A DNA stretch of 37,417 nt from assembly GCA_022690815.1 (NCBI GenBank), contig JALCZJ010000026.1:1-37417 (forward strand), in the 5' to 3' direction. The position numbers were made by a program, and so were the translations under genes. The notes under the pieces are model-generated. The model was given only the letters and a program-made list of their open reading frames with translations, did no database searches and had not been told where the DNA came from. This DNA comes from Ferrimicrobium sp. GTDB lineage: Bacteria > Actinomycetota > Acidimicrobiia > Acidimicrobiales > Acidimicrobiaceae. This document shows, piece after piece, positions 15,414 through 24,882 of the stretch. The stretch's first letter is position 1. Every line of letters begins with the position of its first letter.

Positions 15414-16796
15414 ATGAACTCTCTCCCGACAACCGAGATCACGCGCGACCTCGCTGGGATCGTTGGCGCTACCAATGTCATCGCAGACGAGATCCCCGAG
15501 GTCTACACCCATGACGAGGCCATCGATGTCAAACCGGTCATACCCCAGGCCCTCGTCTTCGTCACCGCTACCGATCAGGTGCAAGAACTCATCCGCTATG
15601 CCCAGCGTCATGCACTACCGATCGTGGCTCGAGGCTCGGGCACCGGATTATCCGGAGGCGCACAACCACTATCAAATGGTATCGTCGTCAGCTTCGAACG
15701 CATGAATCAGATCCTCGAGATCAACACCGGCGACCAGACCGCGAGAGTTGAGTCTGGCGTCACCCTGGCCCAACTCGAAGAGGCCCTGGCCCCGACGCCA
15801 TACTTCTACCCGGTCTACCCCGGCGAGATGTCATCATCACTCGGAGGCAATGTCGCCACCAACGCTGGCGGAATGCGCGCAATCAAATACGGTGTGACCC
15901 GCCACAATGTCTTGGGGCTCGAATTCGTCACCGGTGCCGGCGTCACGCTCAGATCAGGGGGGTCATACGTCAAGACCAGTTCCGGGTACGATCTCACCCA
16001 GCTCATCACGGGTTCCGAGGGTACCCTCGCGCTCGTGACGCAAGTACTCGTGCGCCTCAGCCCCCGCCCTCGTCATCGCAGTCTCCTCCTTGCAGGCTTT
16101 TCGGACTTTCCTGCGATCGCTGACGCTGTCGTCGCGATCGCTGACCGGGGTCTGACGCCGAGCATCCTGGAGTACGTCGAGGCCGCCAGTCTTCGAGCGA
16201 TGACCCGGCACGTCGGTGTCAACCTTGGCGTGAGCGACGAGGAGCTCGCCCACTCCACAGCCTTCTTGATGGTAGAACTCGAGACCATGGACGTCGACGA
16301 CCTCGAGCGGAACATCGGCGAACTCGCCGGCGTGATTGGGGAGCATCAATCAACCAACCAGTACCTCCTCGACGAACGACAACGTCGAGATCTCATCGCG
16401 GCCCGAGAATCAGCCTTCTGGACGGTCAAACAACTTGGAGCCAACGCAGTCCTCGACACCGTCGTCCCCCGCTCCAAACTCGCAGAGCTCTTCGCTGGAG
16501 TCGCCCAACTTGGGGTAGAGCATGACACCATGGTCGCTGGCACGGGACATGTTGGGGATGGCAATGTCCATCTCTCTGTGTTCCAAGCCGATCCAGCTGC
16601 TTGTCACAACATCACAGCGGCAATCATCAACCTCGCAGAGCGCCTTGGTGGCGCCGTCTCCGGTGAACATGGCATTGGCGTTGCCAAGCGGTTCTTCCTG
16701 CTTGACGCCTTGAGCTCAGAGCAACTTGAACTCTACCGATCGCTCAAAAGCGTCTTCGATCCAGCGAATATTCTTAATCCGGGGAAGCTGCTATGA
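15414..16796 (+). CDS. FAD-linked 2-hydroxyacid dehydrogenase (GlcD-type)
   Basis: Flavoprotein of the vanillyl-alcohol-oxidase/GlcD family that oxidises D-2-hydroxyacids such as glycolate or D-lactate to 2-oxoacids. The 460-residue product has the FAD-binding VARGSGTGLSGG (71-82), a PYFYPVYPGEMSSSLGGNVA stretch with TNAGGMRAIKYGVTRHNVLG, and the C-terminal GTGHVGDGNVHLSVF, VSGEHGIGVAKR and DPANILNPGKLL. All are typical, and no iron-sulfur domain is fused. Start ATG 15414 has only a weak GGTAG. Its stop overlaps the start of the next gene as ATGA, implying coupled translation. The neighbour, a thiamine-diphosphate enzyme acting on 2-oxoacids, suggests it consumes this product. Exact substrate unknown. 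Confidence 0.88.
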   Translation: MNSLPTTEITRDLAGIVGATNVIADEIPEVYTHDEAIDVKPVIPQALVFVTATDQVQELIRYAQRHALPIVARGSGTGLSGGAQPLSNGIVVSFERMNQILEINTGDQTARVESGVTLAQLEEALAPTPYFYPVYPGEMSSSLGGNVATNAGGMRAIKYGVTRHNVLGLEFVTGAGVTLRSGGSYVKTSSGYDLTQLITGSEGTLALVTQVLVRLSPRPRHRSLLLAGFSDFPAIADAVVAIADRGLTPSILEYVEAASLRAMTRHVGVNLGVSDEELAHSTAFLMVELETMDVDDLERNIGELAGVIGEHQSTNQYLLDERQRRDLIAARESAFWTVKQLGANAVLDTVVPRSKLAELFAGVAQLGVEHDTMVAGTGHVGDGNVHLSVFQADPAACHNITAAIINLAERLGGAVSGEHGIGVAKRFFLLDALSSEQLELYRSLKSVFDPANILNPGKLL

Positions 16797-18358
16797 CGAT
16801 CGGAGCACAGCTGATTCTGGCGGGCCTCGCTGATGCTGGTGTCAACACCATCTTCACCAACCCCGGAACCACAGAGATCTATTTTGTCGCCGCCCTTGCC
16901 CATCAGTCGACACCCCGTGCGGTTCTCACCCTCGCTGAGGGGGCCGCGGCGGGGGCCGCCGACGGCTACGCCAGAATCAGCGGTGAGCCCTCAGTGATCC
17001 TCCTGCACCTTGGGCCGGGTCTCGCGAATGCGATCGCCTCTTTACACAATGCCAAGCGAGCCCACTCCCCTATCGTCGTTATTGTCGGAGACCACAGCAG
17101 CGGTGTCGCACCGCTTGACCCGCCCCTTGCCACGGACATCGATGGATTAGCACAGACCTTCTCCAAGGCGGTCCTTCACGCCACCCGATCACACTCGCTA
17201 CGCCACCTCGCGGCCCAAGCCGTCGCCCTCGCCACCGAGGGGACACCTGGAATAGTGACGCTCGTCGTGAGCAGTGATGTCTCTTGGACCGAATTCGATG
17301 AACCATCACCTCAAGCGATCGCCGCCAGCACCGTCGAGGACTTCGACGCCACGGCACTTGCACGAGCGAGTGCGGCGCTAAGCGAACCAGAGGGCACCAC
17401 CGTCTTGGTTGGCGGCACGCTGTTGCACCAACGCGCCGCGACGGTCTTGGCCAAGCTCTGCGCCTATGAAAACCTGCAGGTACTCACCAACACGTTCCCC
17501 GCACGCATCGACCGCGGCAAACGATCGCCCACCATCGAGCGGCTACCCTACCTCCCCGAGATGGCGATCGCCACGCTCCAATCGACGCAGCGCCTGGTGA
17601 TCATCGGAGGAACAGATCCGGTGCCATTCTTCGGGTACCCCCACCTGCCCGACCGGCTTGTACCCGACGGCTGTGAAATCATCCCTGTCACCACCAACCC
17701 CAACGCCGCAATAGCTGGGGCCGAGCGCCTCCTGGCGCAAATGGCGCCAGCCGTCCCTGGGAACCGCCAAGGCACCCCAACCGTTCCCTCAGCCGACGTC
17801 GGCACCGAACCGCTCTCACCAGCCAACTTTGCGACCATCGTAGGGGCGCTGTTAGTTCCCGACGCTATCGTGGTGGATGAGAGCAACACGATTGGCCTAC
17901 AGCTTGACCAGGCCACCACCAACGCGCCCCAACACACCTGGCTCCCTGCACTCACCGGAGGCGCCATCGGACATGGCATCCCTCTCGCGATCGGCGCAGC
18001 CATGGCGGCGCCAAGTCGCAGGGTGCTCGCCCTGATCGCCGACGGATCATCGCTCTATACCCCTCAGGCACTCTGGACCCAGGCCGCAGAGAATCTCGAC
18101 GTCATCACCATCGTGCTCGTCAACCGAGCCTATGGCATTCTCAACTTCGAGCTCGAACGCCTCGGACCCGCTGCATCTACGGATCGATCGCGCCAGCTCC
18201 TGTCACTCGCCCAACCCCCGATCGATCACGCAAAGCTCGCCGAAAGCTTCAGCGTTCCATCGACCTCCGCCACGACGACAACCGAGCTACACCAAGCACT
18301 CACAGCCGCTTTTTCCCGTCGCGGTCCGTCTCAGATCGTCGCCCACTTTGAGGTATAG
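16793..18358 (+). CDS. Thiamine-diphosphate enzyme, acetolactate synthase large-subunit/benzoylformate decarboxylase-like
   Basis: The 521-residue product has the three-domain layout of ThDP-dependent 2-oxoacid enzymes. The N-terminal PYR domain has FTNPGTTEIYFVAAL (21-35), the catalytic Glu49 in TLAEGAAAGAADGYAR, and HLGPGLANAIASLHNAKRAH. The PP domain has the ThDP/metal motif ADGSSLYTPQALW ending in VLVNRAYGILN. It belongs with proteins often annotated as acetolactate synthase large subunit but lacking the FAD and regulatory features of true IlvB; no small subunit gene is nearby. It is coupled by ATGA to the GlcD-type oxidase, so a decarboxylase or carboligase acting on the 2-oxoacid made by that enzyme is the best guess. 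A mandelate-pathway-like role is inference. Confidence 0.8.
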   Translation: MTIGAQLILAGLADAGVNTIFTNPGTTEIYFVAALAHQSTPRAVLTLAEGAAAGAADGYARISGEPSVILLHLGPGLANAIASLHNAKRAHSPIVVIVGDHSSGVAPLDPPLATDIDGLAQTFSKAVLHATRSHSLRHLAAQAVALATEGTPGIVTLVVSSDVSWTEFDEPSPQAIAASTVEDFDATALARASAALSEPEGTTVLVGGTLLHQRAATVLAKLCAYENLQVLTNTFPARIDRGKRSPTIERLPYLPEMAIATLQSTQRLVIIGGTDPVPFFGYPHLPDRLVPDGCEIIPVTTNPNAAIAGAERLLAQMAPAVPGNRQGTPTVPSADVGTEPLSPANFATIVGALLVPDAIVVDESNTIGLQLDQATTNAPQHTWLPALTGGAIGHGIPLAIGAAMAAPSRRVLALIADGSSLYTPQALWTQAAENLDVITIVLVNRAYGILNFELERLGPAASTDRSRQLLSLAQPPIDHAKLAESFSVPSTSATTTTELHQALTAAFSRRGPSQIVAHFEV

Positions 18359-18532
18359 CCCAAACCCGAGCCCTGGGCATCGGATCTTGGTGCGATACAT
18401 CGCATCAGGTCCCCTCAAGCGATCCCCACGACCACTACACCCCACGCGAGTTTCGCGCAGCGCCGTCGCGTCTAGGACGATCGGTGAGCGATGCGGGCAT
18501 CGCCGCCCAGCATCGCCACACCAAATCGGGCA

Positions 18533-20182
18533 TCACCCAAAGTACTCCTGACGAAGATCGCGTTTGAGCAGCTTGCCGGCGGCATTGCGGGGCAACGGTT
18601 CATGGCGCAACTTGACGACATCGGGCACCTTGAAGTTCGCGATACGCCCGCGCAGAAACCCCAAGAGCTCATCGACATCGACCACGTCTTCGGAACGAAC
18701 GACGACTGCCGCAGCGACCCGTTCTCCCAGCACCTCATCAGGGTATCCAAAGACCGCAACATCTTCGACACCTGGATATTCGAAAATCGCAGCCTCAACC
18801 TCGACGGTTGCGACGTTTTCTCCTCCACGGATGATGAGATCCTTCAAACGATCGACAATATATATGTATCCATCGGCGTCGATCATGGCGATATCCCCAG
18901 TACGGAACCAGCCATCCATAAAGACCGCACTCGTCTCTGACGGCTTGTGCCAATAGCCAGCGAAGATCGTTGCGCCACGGGCAAGCAGCTCGCCTGGCTC
19001 GCCATCGGCGACCTCATCACCAAATGGATCCACCACTTTAATCTCGGCCACGGGGACAGGAGGACCGGCCGAGGTGGGACGTTCCTGATAGTGCGTGCCA
19101 TTATTAAAAGTCAACAAACCAGCCGTCTCGGTGAGACCGTACCCATTGCCCGGAACGATCAACGAAGACGCACGACCGATCTCACGTACGAGCTCTGGCG
19201 CCGATGACGCACCGCCATAGCTCACGACCTTGACCGAAGAGAGGTCAAATCGCTCACGCTCTGGATGGCGCAGAATCTGGTGCGCGACCGTCGGCACCCC
19301 ACCAAACGATGTCACCCGCTCCCGTTCGATAAGCCCTAACGCCTCCAACGGGTCAAAGCGACGCGTGAGGATAAATTTCGCTCCGGTCGCCGTGCCGGGC
19401 ATCAACACGGCAACACAACCGGTGACATGAAAGAGTGGAATGCTCACGAGGTTGATAGCCTGCTCGTCATTGGCTCCAACCTGGTGACCAGCCCGCAACA
19501 TGGTTCTGGCCCCAAGATAGAGGGCGTTGAACAGTGCCTGAATCAAATTCTCGTGCGTCAAAATCACACCCTTGGGTCGTCCAGTCGTCCCAGAGGTGTA
19601 GAAGATGGCTGCTGGAGCATCACCCTCTCGTTGGGTCGGCTGTCGTTCGAGAGACGCAGCTTGTGCAATGCGCTCGTGGAGCGAAACCGCCTGACCCCGC
19701 GCCTCACCCCGACTCCATAGTGGAACCGCCACCAAATCACTGAGCATCCCCGCTCGCTCGTCATCGACGATTGCGAGTCGTGCCTCAGAGTCACTCAGAC
19801 CGTACGCGAGTTCGTCGGCCGACCACCACGCATTGAGTGGAACGGCCACCATCCCGGCAGCGGTGATGGCATAGAAGGCGTAGACCCATTCAGGGAAGTT
19901 TCTCATCGCGATCGCTACCCGATCACCAGCGTTGAGACCTGCGGCATCAAGAGCACCCATAAGGCCTACGACTTGGGCCTTGGCTTGGGCATAGGTGACT
20001 CGCTCATCCTCAAAAACGAGATACTCCCGTGCACTAAACTGATCAAACAGTCCAAGCGCCGCGGCCATCGAGGTGGGTGCGTTGCGATACCGCGTAGCAC
20101 CGCTTGGTGTCGTCTCTAGTTCAAAGAGGGCTCCGGTGTCAACCAGCGACTGCTCGTACGCATCAAGCTCATACTTTCCCAT
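18533..20182 (-). CDS. Acyl-CoA synthetase / AMP-dependent ligase
   Basis: Activates a carboxylic acid with ATP to an acyl-adenylate and then to the CoA thioester. The 549-residue product holds the ANL-family motifs in order: P-loop YTSGTTGRPKG (195-205), NGYGLTETAG, GWFRTGDIAMIDADGY, VDRLKDLIIRGGENV, and the C-terminal catalytic Lys in RNAAGKLLKRDLR. It is closest in style to medium/long-chain or aromatic acyl-CoA ligases of actinobacteria; the acid cannot be told. ATG 20182 is used. It converges on the thiamine-diphosphate gene across 174 bp, so it is not in the same transcript but may act in the same pathway on the acid derived from the aldehyde product. Confidence 0.92.
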   Translation of the reverse strand: MGKYELDAYEQSLVDTGALFELETTPSGATRYRNAPTSMAAALGLFDQFSAREYLVFEDERVTYAQAKAQVVGLMGALDAAGLNAGDRVAIAMRNFPEWVYAFYAITAAGMVAVPLNAWWSADELAYGLSDSEARLAIVDDERAGMLSDLVAVPLWSRGEARGQAVSLHERIAQAASLERQPTQREGDAPAAIFYTSGTTGRPKGVILTHENLIQALFNALYLGARTMLRAGHQVGANDEQAINLVSIPLFHVTGCVAVLMPGTATGAKFILTRRFDPLEALGLIERERVTSFGGVPTVAHQILRHPERERFDLSSVKVVSYGGASSAPELVREIGRASSLIVPGNGYGLTETAGLLTFNNGTHYQERPTSAGPPVPVAEIKVVDPFGDEVADGEPGELLARGATIFAGYWHKPSETSAVFMDGWFRTGDIAMIDADGYIYIVDRLKDLIIRGGENVATVEVEAAIFEYPGVEDVAVFGYPDEVLGERVAAAVVVRSEDVVDVDELLGFLRGRIANFKVPDVVKLRHEPLPRNAAGKLLKRDLRQEYFG

Positions 20183-20197
20183 AGACGCTATCGTAGC

Positions 20198-20878
20198 TCA
20201 ACACGTGCACCTACGATGGTCATCATCGGCTGGGTCGTCATCGGGCTGTTTGGCTACCTCCTCGATGGCACGTGCAAGGATCGACCCGAGGGGGTGATCT
20301 GGTCGCTGCTGGACTCCGATGATGAAGTCCTCAGGGAAGCTCCAGCGTTGTAGCGCACGTACTGTGATCGCAAGCGCAGTTTCGCCGTAGTGCTCTCGCT
20401 CAAATTCCGCGCAATCCTCGGGCGTCATGCATTGAGTGGCGGCAAAACCAACTGGATCCTGCTGGGCGATGAGCATGCTACCAAGATTGACAACCAGTCC
20501 AGCGGCCACCGCCACCAGCGGGTCGAGGCCTTCCTGCTCGGCGATTGCACCCGCTCGGGTCGCAATCGCCTGTGCCGCAACGTTGAGCTCTTGCGGGTAT
20601 CGACCGCCACGGCGCCCCAGCTCGGCCAGTGCAATGGCGCGCAAGCCCAATGACCCAACGACCGCGCAGGCGAACTGCAACGACTCCACCACGCCAGCGA
20701 GGCCATAGTAGCGGGAGTTGGCCACGCGCATCACTTCAGTCGCAAGCGCGCTATCACGCGTTAGGAGATCGGCAATCTCATGAAAGCCAATCGATTCATC
20801 ACCAACGGCCGCCATCACCTCGGCGACGAGACTACCATTGGCGACTCCTGAAGGCTCAATTTCAATGGTTCGCGTCAC
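20198..20878 (-). CDS. HDOD domain protein
   Basis: The 226-residue product is a single HDOD domain, related to HD phosphohydrolases but generally without the metal-binding His/Asp. Seen: DLLTRDSALATEVMRVANSR (38-57), VVESLQFACAVVGSLGLRAI, VAAGLVVNLGSMLIAQQ and EHYGETALAITVRALQRWSF. HDOD proteins act as signalling scaffolds in regulation of motility, cell cycle or c-di-GMP output. Start GTG 20878 overlaps the stop of the PAS-GGDEF gene (GTGA), so the two are translated together and likely work together. The C-terminal tail is rich in Asp and ends DDDHRRCTC. Exact role unknown. Confidence 0.85.
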   Translation of the reverse strand: MTRTIEIEPSGVANGSLVAEVMAAVGDESIGFHEIADLLTRDSALATEVMRVANSRYYGLAGVVESLQFACAVVGSLGLRAIALAELGRRGGRYPQELNVAAQAIATRAGAIAEQEGLDPLVAVAAGLVVNLGSMLIAQQDPVGFAATQCMTPEDCAEFEREHYGETALAITVRALQRWSFPEDFIIGVQQRPDHPLGSILARAIEEVAKQPDDDPADDDHRRCTC

Positions 20879-22023
20879 GACGCCCTCATCTTTTTACGGT
20901 CATACATCGCGCGGTCGGCCTTGCGGATAACCTCACTCGCGCTGTCGTTTGCCTCGATGGCGGCGACTCCAACCGAGGTATTGACGCTGAGCAGTGCAGA
21001 ACCAACCGCGATCGCATCCGAAATCATCGTGGCGAGCATCTGCTCAAGTTCCTCAACCGGACGAGGATCATCGTCGATGAGCACCACGAACTCATCTCCG
21101 GCAAAACGATAGGCCGCAAGTCCAGAGGCTTCAAGCCGTCGTGCTACCTCGATCAAAACTCGATCTCCGGCGAGGTGTCCCAAGGTGTCATTGATGATCT
21201 TAAAGTTATCGATGTCACAGAACCCGATCATCGACGTGCCCAGCTCGCCGGAGGCGAGCTTGACGAGACGGTCAGCGATGTCACCCTCAAGCTTGCGTCG
21301 ATTGGCGAGCCCGGTGAGCACATCGTGGTCGATCTCGAAGGTCAACCGCGCCTCGTACTCTACCTGTTCAGTGACGTCTTGGACGGTACCGATAAAGGAG
21401 ACGCTAGCATCCCGTGAAGTGACCGGAATCAGCGAAATATCCAGGGTGCGTTGGTGAAGTTCGGTGACCGTGATGGTGAGCGTGGTCCTCACTGGTACCC
21501 CGGTAAGCGCCGTGAGTGCCAGTCCCCGCAGGAGCCCACGGTCGTCCGTATTGAACAACTCGAGCCAGCTCATACCCAAGAGATCACTCGGAATCACCCC
21601 AAAAATCGCGGCCAGGGCTGTATTGACATAACCAAGCCGAAGGCCGTTCTCTGAGATCAAGATGCCGATCGGAAGGTTGTCAGCTAACGCCTGTAGCTTG
21701 CGAAAATAGTCAGCACTCTTGTGGTCCTCATAGTCGGCCATGGCAAACTCGAGCATCCACGTTGCTGGCGACACCAGCGTCGTGGTGATGACAACGTCGA
21801 GTAGGTAGCCGGTCGCATGGCGTAACGCCACCTCGGTTGAGCTTCGACGAATACGGTCAAGATCGAGACCACCGGCGATCGGAAGATTGGATCCGACGAG
21901 ATCCTCGGGTGCGATCGCCAAAAGATCAGACAGCGCAGCATTGGCCCACAGCACACGATCATCCTCAATGAGGGCGAGGGGCTTTTGCAGTATCTCGAGA
22001 TACCGAACCAATGAAGCATCCAT
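20875..22023 (-). CDS. PAS-PAS-GGDEF protein (AGDEF motif)
   Basis: The 382-residue soluble product has two PAS-like sensor domains (about 5-95 and 105-218) and a GGDEF domain (about 225-382). The second PAS ends in FIGTVQDVTEQVEYEARL, the usual linker to GGDEF. The cyclase part has DVLTGLANRRKLEGDIA (234-250), GFCDIDNFKIINDTLGHLAG, and the signature AGDEF (308-312) in place of GGDEF, a variant that in some proteins remains active. No RxxD inhibitory site is seen. Start: ATG 22023 begins just before the first PAS domain; the frame is open to 22137 (TTG), so a longer form cannot be excluded. It is coupled to the HDOD gene by GTGA. Confidence 0.85.
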   Translation of the reverse strand: MDASLVRYLEILQKPLALIEDDRVLWANAALSDLLAIAPEDLVGSNLPIAGGLDLDRIRRSSTEVALRHATGYLLDVVITTTLVSPATWMLEFAMADYEDHKSADYFRKLQALADNLPIGILISENGLRLGYVNTALAAIFGVIPSDLLGMSWLELFNTDDRGLLRGLALTALTGVPVRTTLTITVTELHQRTLDISLIPVTSRDASVSFIGTVQDVTEQVEYEARLTFEIDHDVLTGLANRRKLEGDIADRLVKLASGELGTSMIGFCDIDNFKIINDTLGHLAGDRVLIEVARRLEASGLAAYRFAGDEFVVLIDDDPRPVEELEQMLATMISDAIAVGSALLSVNTSVGVAAIEANDSASEVIRKADRAMYDRKKMRAS

Positions 22024-22458
22024 ACGCGATACATCGGCACACAAATCAGGGAATTGAGATGGATTTACCCAGGTGCAACGTCCTCGATCGCCCTCGGCCA
22101 AGGGCCAGGACGCTTCGCAAGGACCTTGCCTCACCAATCGACGCGTACTTGTGCCCTCTTGCTGAACCCTGAGAACACGCGCGAAGCAGATCCCGCTCTA
22201 CCTCCTCATAACTGTTCAGATGCGGTTCCCGGCTTTTTGGACCTATTGGTTTTGGTTGCGACTCGTGCCTCTTGTGATCGTCCTCAAAGCCCCATGTGAC
22301 CAGATTCATGTCGCTCTGGGTGGCAGCGTCCCATGGCGCATCTTGTGGTACGATAGCGACTCAAAGACGCTCTCAGGCCATCGCACTAGCGCTCAGGCTA
22401 TCGCAGTAGCGCTCACGCCGCCAACCCAACGCGCCGGTCGCTGGCCGCCCAACAGTCG
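22024..22458. other. Non-coding gap downstream of secG, with a 20-bp tandem repeat
   Basis: About 435 bp. It contains the repeat at 22374-22413 listed separately. A minus-strand frame of 87 codons (22046-22309) has no ribosome site and no recognisable motif and overlaps the start region of the PAS-GGDEF gene, so it is not called. No terminator with a T-tract was seen after secG. Confidence 0.4.
22374..22413. repeat. Two head-to-tail copies of a 20-bp repeat
   Basis: CAGGCCATCGCACTAGCGCT and CAGGCTATCGCAGTAGCGCT differ at two positions and are directly adjacent. A partial third unit (CTCA) follows. It lies 46 bp past the secG stop. Confidence 0.85.
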
Positions 22459-22686
22459 CTAAAGGCGCAGTCCGAGTGCCACCGAAGAGAATGCAAACAC
22501 TAATGCGAGCACGATGGTAATTCGATCGAGGTTTTGTTCGGCGACCGACGACCCCGCGGCCGTGGACCCAACACCGCCACCCATAAGGTCGGAAAGCCCT
22601 CCGCCTTTGCCCGAGTGCAGCAATACGAACACCAACATACCAAGGGCCGAAGCCACCTCAAATACAACCAAAATCGCCGTTAACAC
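22459..22686 (-). CDS. secG: Protein-export membrane protein SecG
   Basis: Small subunit of the SecYEG translocon. The 75-residue product has two membrane segments (about 4-24 and 55-73) joined by a Gly-rich loop with the typical HSGKGGGLSDLMGGG followed by GSTAAGSSVAEQNLDRIT. Start GTG 22686 has GGAGG four bases upstream. It is the last gene of the leftward block and lies 241 bp after tpiA, the classic tpiA-secG order. Confidence 0.93.
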   Translation of the reverse strand: MLTAILVVFEVASALGMLVFVLLHSGKGGGLSDLMGGGVGSTAAGSSVAEQNLDRITIVLALVFAFSSVALGLRL

Positions 22687-22927
22687 AGCACCTCCAACTG
22701 ATCATGCGCTACTGGATCATGCCCCATTTGAACACGTCCTACCTGATCAGGGCCGCTTTGACCCCGACGCGCCCACATCTTTGACTGAATGCTCATGAAG
22801 CAACCGATGTCTCTTGTCAAATGACCGACTCGCTCGTAGGCTACTTGATTGCTCAATCGACTCATTACACGTTTGCCTAGTTTGATTTTCCTGGTTCACA
22901 GGCCATGCTTTCGCTCGTTGGGCCAAC
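22687..22927. other. tpiA-secG spacer with imperfect internal repeats
   Basis: The stretch 22700-22765 contains three imperfect units around (C)TGATCATG / TGGATCATGCC / CTGATCAGGGCC, each preceded by a C-T-A-C or similar motif. It may be slippage or remains of an operator. The gap is unusually long compared with the 1-4 nt overlaps upstream, so secG may have its own promoter here. Confidence 0.4.
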
Positions 22928-23740
22928 TCACGCGCTCTTAACTAAGAGTGCAAAACTATCCGCATCCAGGCTAGCACCTCCGACCAAAAGCCCATCGATG
23001 TCTTCAATCGCCATCAGAGCTTGTGCATTACCCGCCGCCACCGATCCACCATATTGAATTCTCATGTTTGTCGCGATTTCGCTACCAACTCTCGCTTCGA
23101 CAAGTGCGCGAATCGCGCGAGCAATCTCCCCCACGACCTCTGGTGCAGCAGCCTCACCAGCGCCGATGGCCCAGATTGGCTCGTATGCCAGGACCAGAGC
23201 ACCAAGCGCATTGATGGGATAGCTCTCAAGTACCGGCATCAGCTGTGCGGCGAGCACCGCCTCAGTGTCGCCATCAGAACGCTCCTCGGCCGACTCTCCA
23301 ATACAGACAATGGGACGCATGCCGGCTTGGTGAACCGCCAACGCCTTACGAGCCACGAGTTCAGAAGTCTCCGCGAAGAGGCGACGCCGTTCCGAATGTC
23401 CGACGATCACGTAGCCAACCCCGAGCTTGGCGAGCATGGATGCCGATATCTCGCCCGTGTAGGCACCCGAGGGCTCATCAGAGACGTTTTGAGCCCCAAG
23501 CGTAAATGGCATACGATCAGCTTCAAATGAGAGTTGCAACGAGCGCAATGCCGTAAAAGGCGGATGAAGGCTGATTTCGGCATACCGAAAGTCCTCCGGA
23601 CGCATGAGATGATGGAGCTTCTGGACGAGGGCAATGGCCTCCAGATGGTTGAGATTCATCTTCCAGTTACCCGAGATCAGCCGCACACGATGCGTGATCG
23701 GGTCGGGGCTTGCAACGAAGTCCTCGTATTTGCGACTCAC
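22928..23740 (-). CDS. tpiA: Triosephosphate isomerase
   Basis: Interconverts dihydroxyacetone phosphate and glyceraldehyde 3-phosphate; cytosolic dimer. The 270-residue product shows SGNWKMN (Asn and Lys of the active site, 23-29), VIVGHSERRRLFAET (catalytic His), VLAYEPIWAIGAGE (catalytic Glu) and the phosphate-binding YGGSVAAGNAQ. Relative to most TpiA it has about 18 extra residues before the first strand. Start GTG 23740 has GGAG five bases upstream and shares one base with the pgk stop (TAGTG). No ATG precedes the conserved fold. Confidence 0.96.
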   Translation of the reverse strand: MSRKYEDFVASPDPITHRVRLISGNWKMNLNHLEAIALVQKLHHLMRPEDFRYAEISLHPPFTALRSLQLSFEADRMPFTLGAQNVSDEPSGAYTGEISASMLAKLGVGYVIVGHSERRRLFAETSELVARKALAVHQAGMRPIVCIGESAEERSDGDTEAVLAAQLMPVLESYPINALGALVLAYEPIWAIGAGEAAAPEVVGEIARAIRALVEARVGSEIATNMRIQYGGSVAAGNAQALMAIEDIDGLLVGGASLDADSFALLVKSA

Positions 23741-24882
23741 TAGGGCTCCCTCGAGTGTCGCAGCACAGCGAGTCCAACGAGATCTCCGTGTTCGAGATAC
23801 TCCAGTGTTGCCCCCCCGCCCGTTGAGAGGTGTGAAACGGTATCGGCAAGACCCGCCTGGTGGAGTGCCGCCACCGAGTCACCTCCGCCAACGACGCTGT
23901 AGGCCTCAGAGCGACCGATCGCAGCGGCCACCTGATCCGTTCCTTGTCGAAAGCGAGGATCCTCAAACACACCCATCGGACCGTTCCAAAGGATCGATTG
24001 GGCCTTCGCAAGGATCTCTCCAAACCGGTCAACCGTGCCAGGACCGATGTCCAGACCCCGATAGCCAGCGGGGACGCCGAGTCCAAACCGTTGGGGTTCG
24101 CTCGCACCACCGTCGGGGCCGAAGCTCTCAGTTGTGGCAATTCCCATCACATCGATCGGCAAGACGACCTTGCCGGTGGCCAAGAGATGTCGACACTGGT
24201 CGATCATGCCCACCTCGACCAGTGAATCACCGACCTCAAGCCCCGCGGCTGCCAGAAAGGTAAAGCACATCCCACCTCCGACCATGAGGGTGTCAACGCG
24301 CTCAGCGAGCGCGTTGAGCAGACCGAGCTTATCCGAGACCTTCGCCCCCCCGAGTAGCGCTACATAGGGGCGAACCGGCGATTCAAGCAGCAGCGTGAGG
24401 CTCTTCACCTCCTGCAGGAGCGTCTGCCCGCCCGCCGATGGCAACAGTGGCGGTATCCCAACGATGGAGGCGTGTCGGCGATGCGATACCCCAAAGGCGT
24501 CATTGACGTAGGCATCAAAGCCCGTGGCTAACTCAGCAGCGAACCCGGGATCATTCGCTTCCTCTCTGGGGTCGAAACGAAGGTTTTCGAGCACCTCGAC
24601 CTCCGGGAAATGCTGTGCCAATACCGCGCGAACCGGATCAAGGTTTAACGCTGGGTCAACCCCCTTGGGTCGACCGAGGTGTGAACACACGACGACTTGA
24701 GCGCCAGCCTCGCAGAGTCTCGCGATGGTGGGGAGCGCAGCATCAATACGAAACGAATCCACCACAACCCGTGTCCCGTCGGGTTGTTGGCGCAACGGGA
24801 CATTTAAGTCCGCCCGCAACAGCACCCGCGACGAGGGATGAAGGTCGAGGTCGTCAATACTGGGTAAAGCCGACTGGGTCAC
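23740..24882 (-). CDS. pgk: Phosphoglycerate kinase
   Basis: Transfers phosphate from 1,3-bisphosphoglycerate to ADP in glycolysis. The 380-residue product has [11 protein letters not shown] near the N-terminus, [47 protein letters not shown] and the nucleotide-binding [13 protein letters not shown]. It is a little shorter than the usual 390-400 residues. The frame is open to 24960, but GTG 24882 overlaps the gap stop (GTGA) and gives a normal N-terminus. It is coupled at both ends, to gap and tpiA. Confidence 0.96.
   Translation of the reverse strand: MTQSALPSIDDLDLHPSSRVLLRADLNVPLRQQPDGTRVVVDSFRIDAALPTIARLCEAGAQVVVCSHLGRPKGVDPALNLDPVRAVLAQHFPEVEVLENLRFDPREEANDPGFAAELATGFDAYVNDAFGVSHRRHASIVGIPPLLPSAGGQTLLQEVKSLTLLLESPVRPYVALLGGAKVSDKLGLLNALAERVDTLMVGGGMCFTFLAAAGLEVGDSLVEVGMIDQCRHLLATGKVVLPIDVMGIATTESFGPDGGASEPQRFGLGVPAGYRGLDIGPGTVDRFGEILAKAQSILWNGPMGVFEDPRFRQGTDQVAAAIGRSEAYSVVGGGDSVAALHQAGLADTVSHLSTGGGATLEYLEHGDLVGLAVLRHSREP

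Noticed and set aside
22046-22309. Possible 87-residue protein upstream of the PAS-GGDEF gene
   Set aside because: No start signal or recognisable motif, and unusual composition for the neighbourhood.
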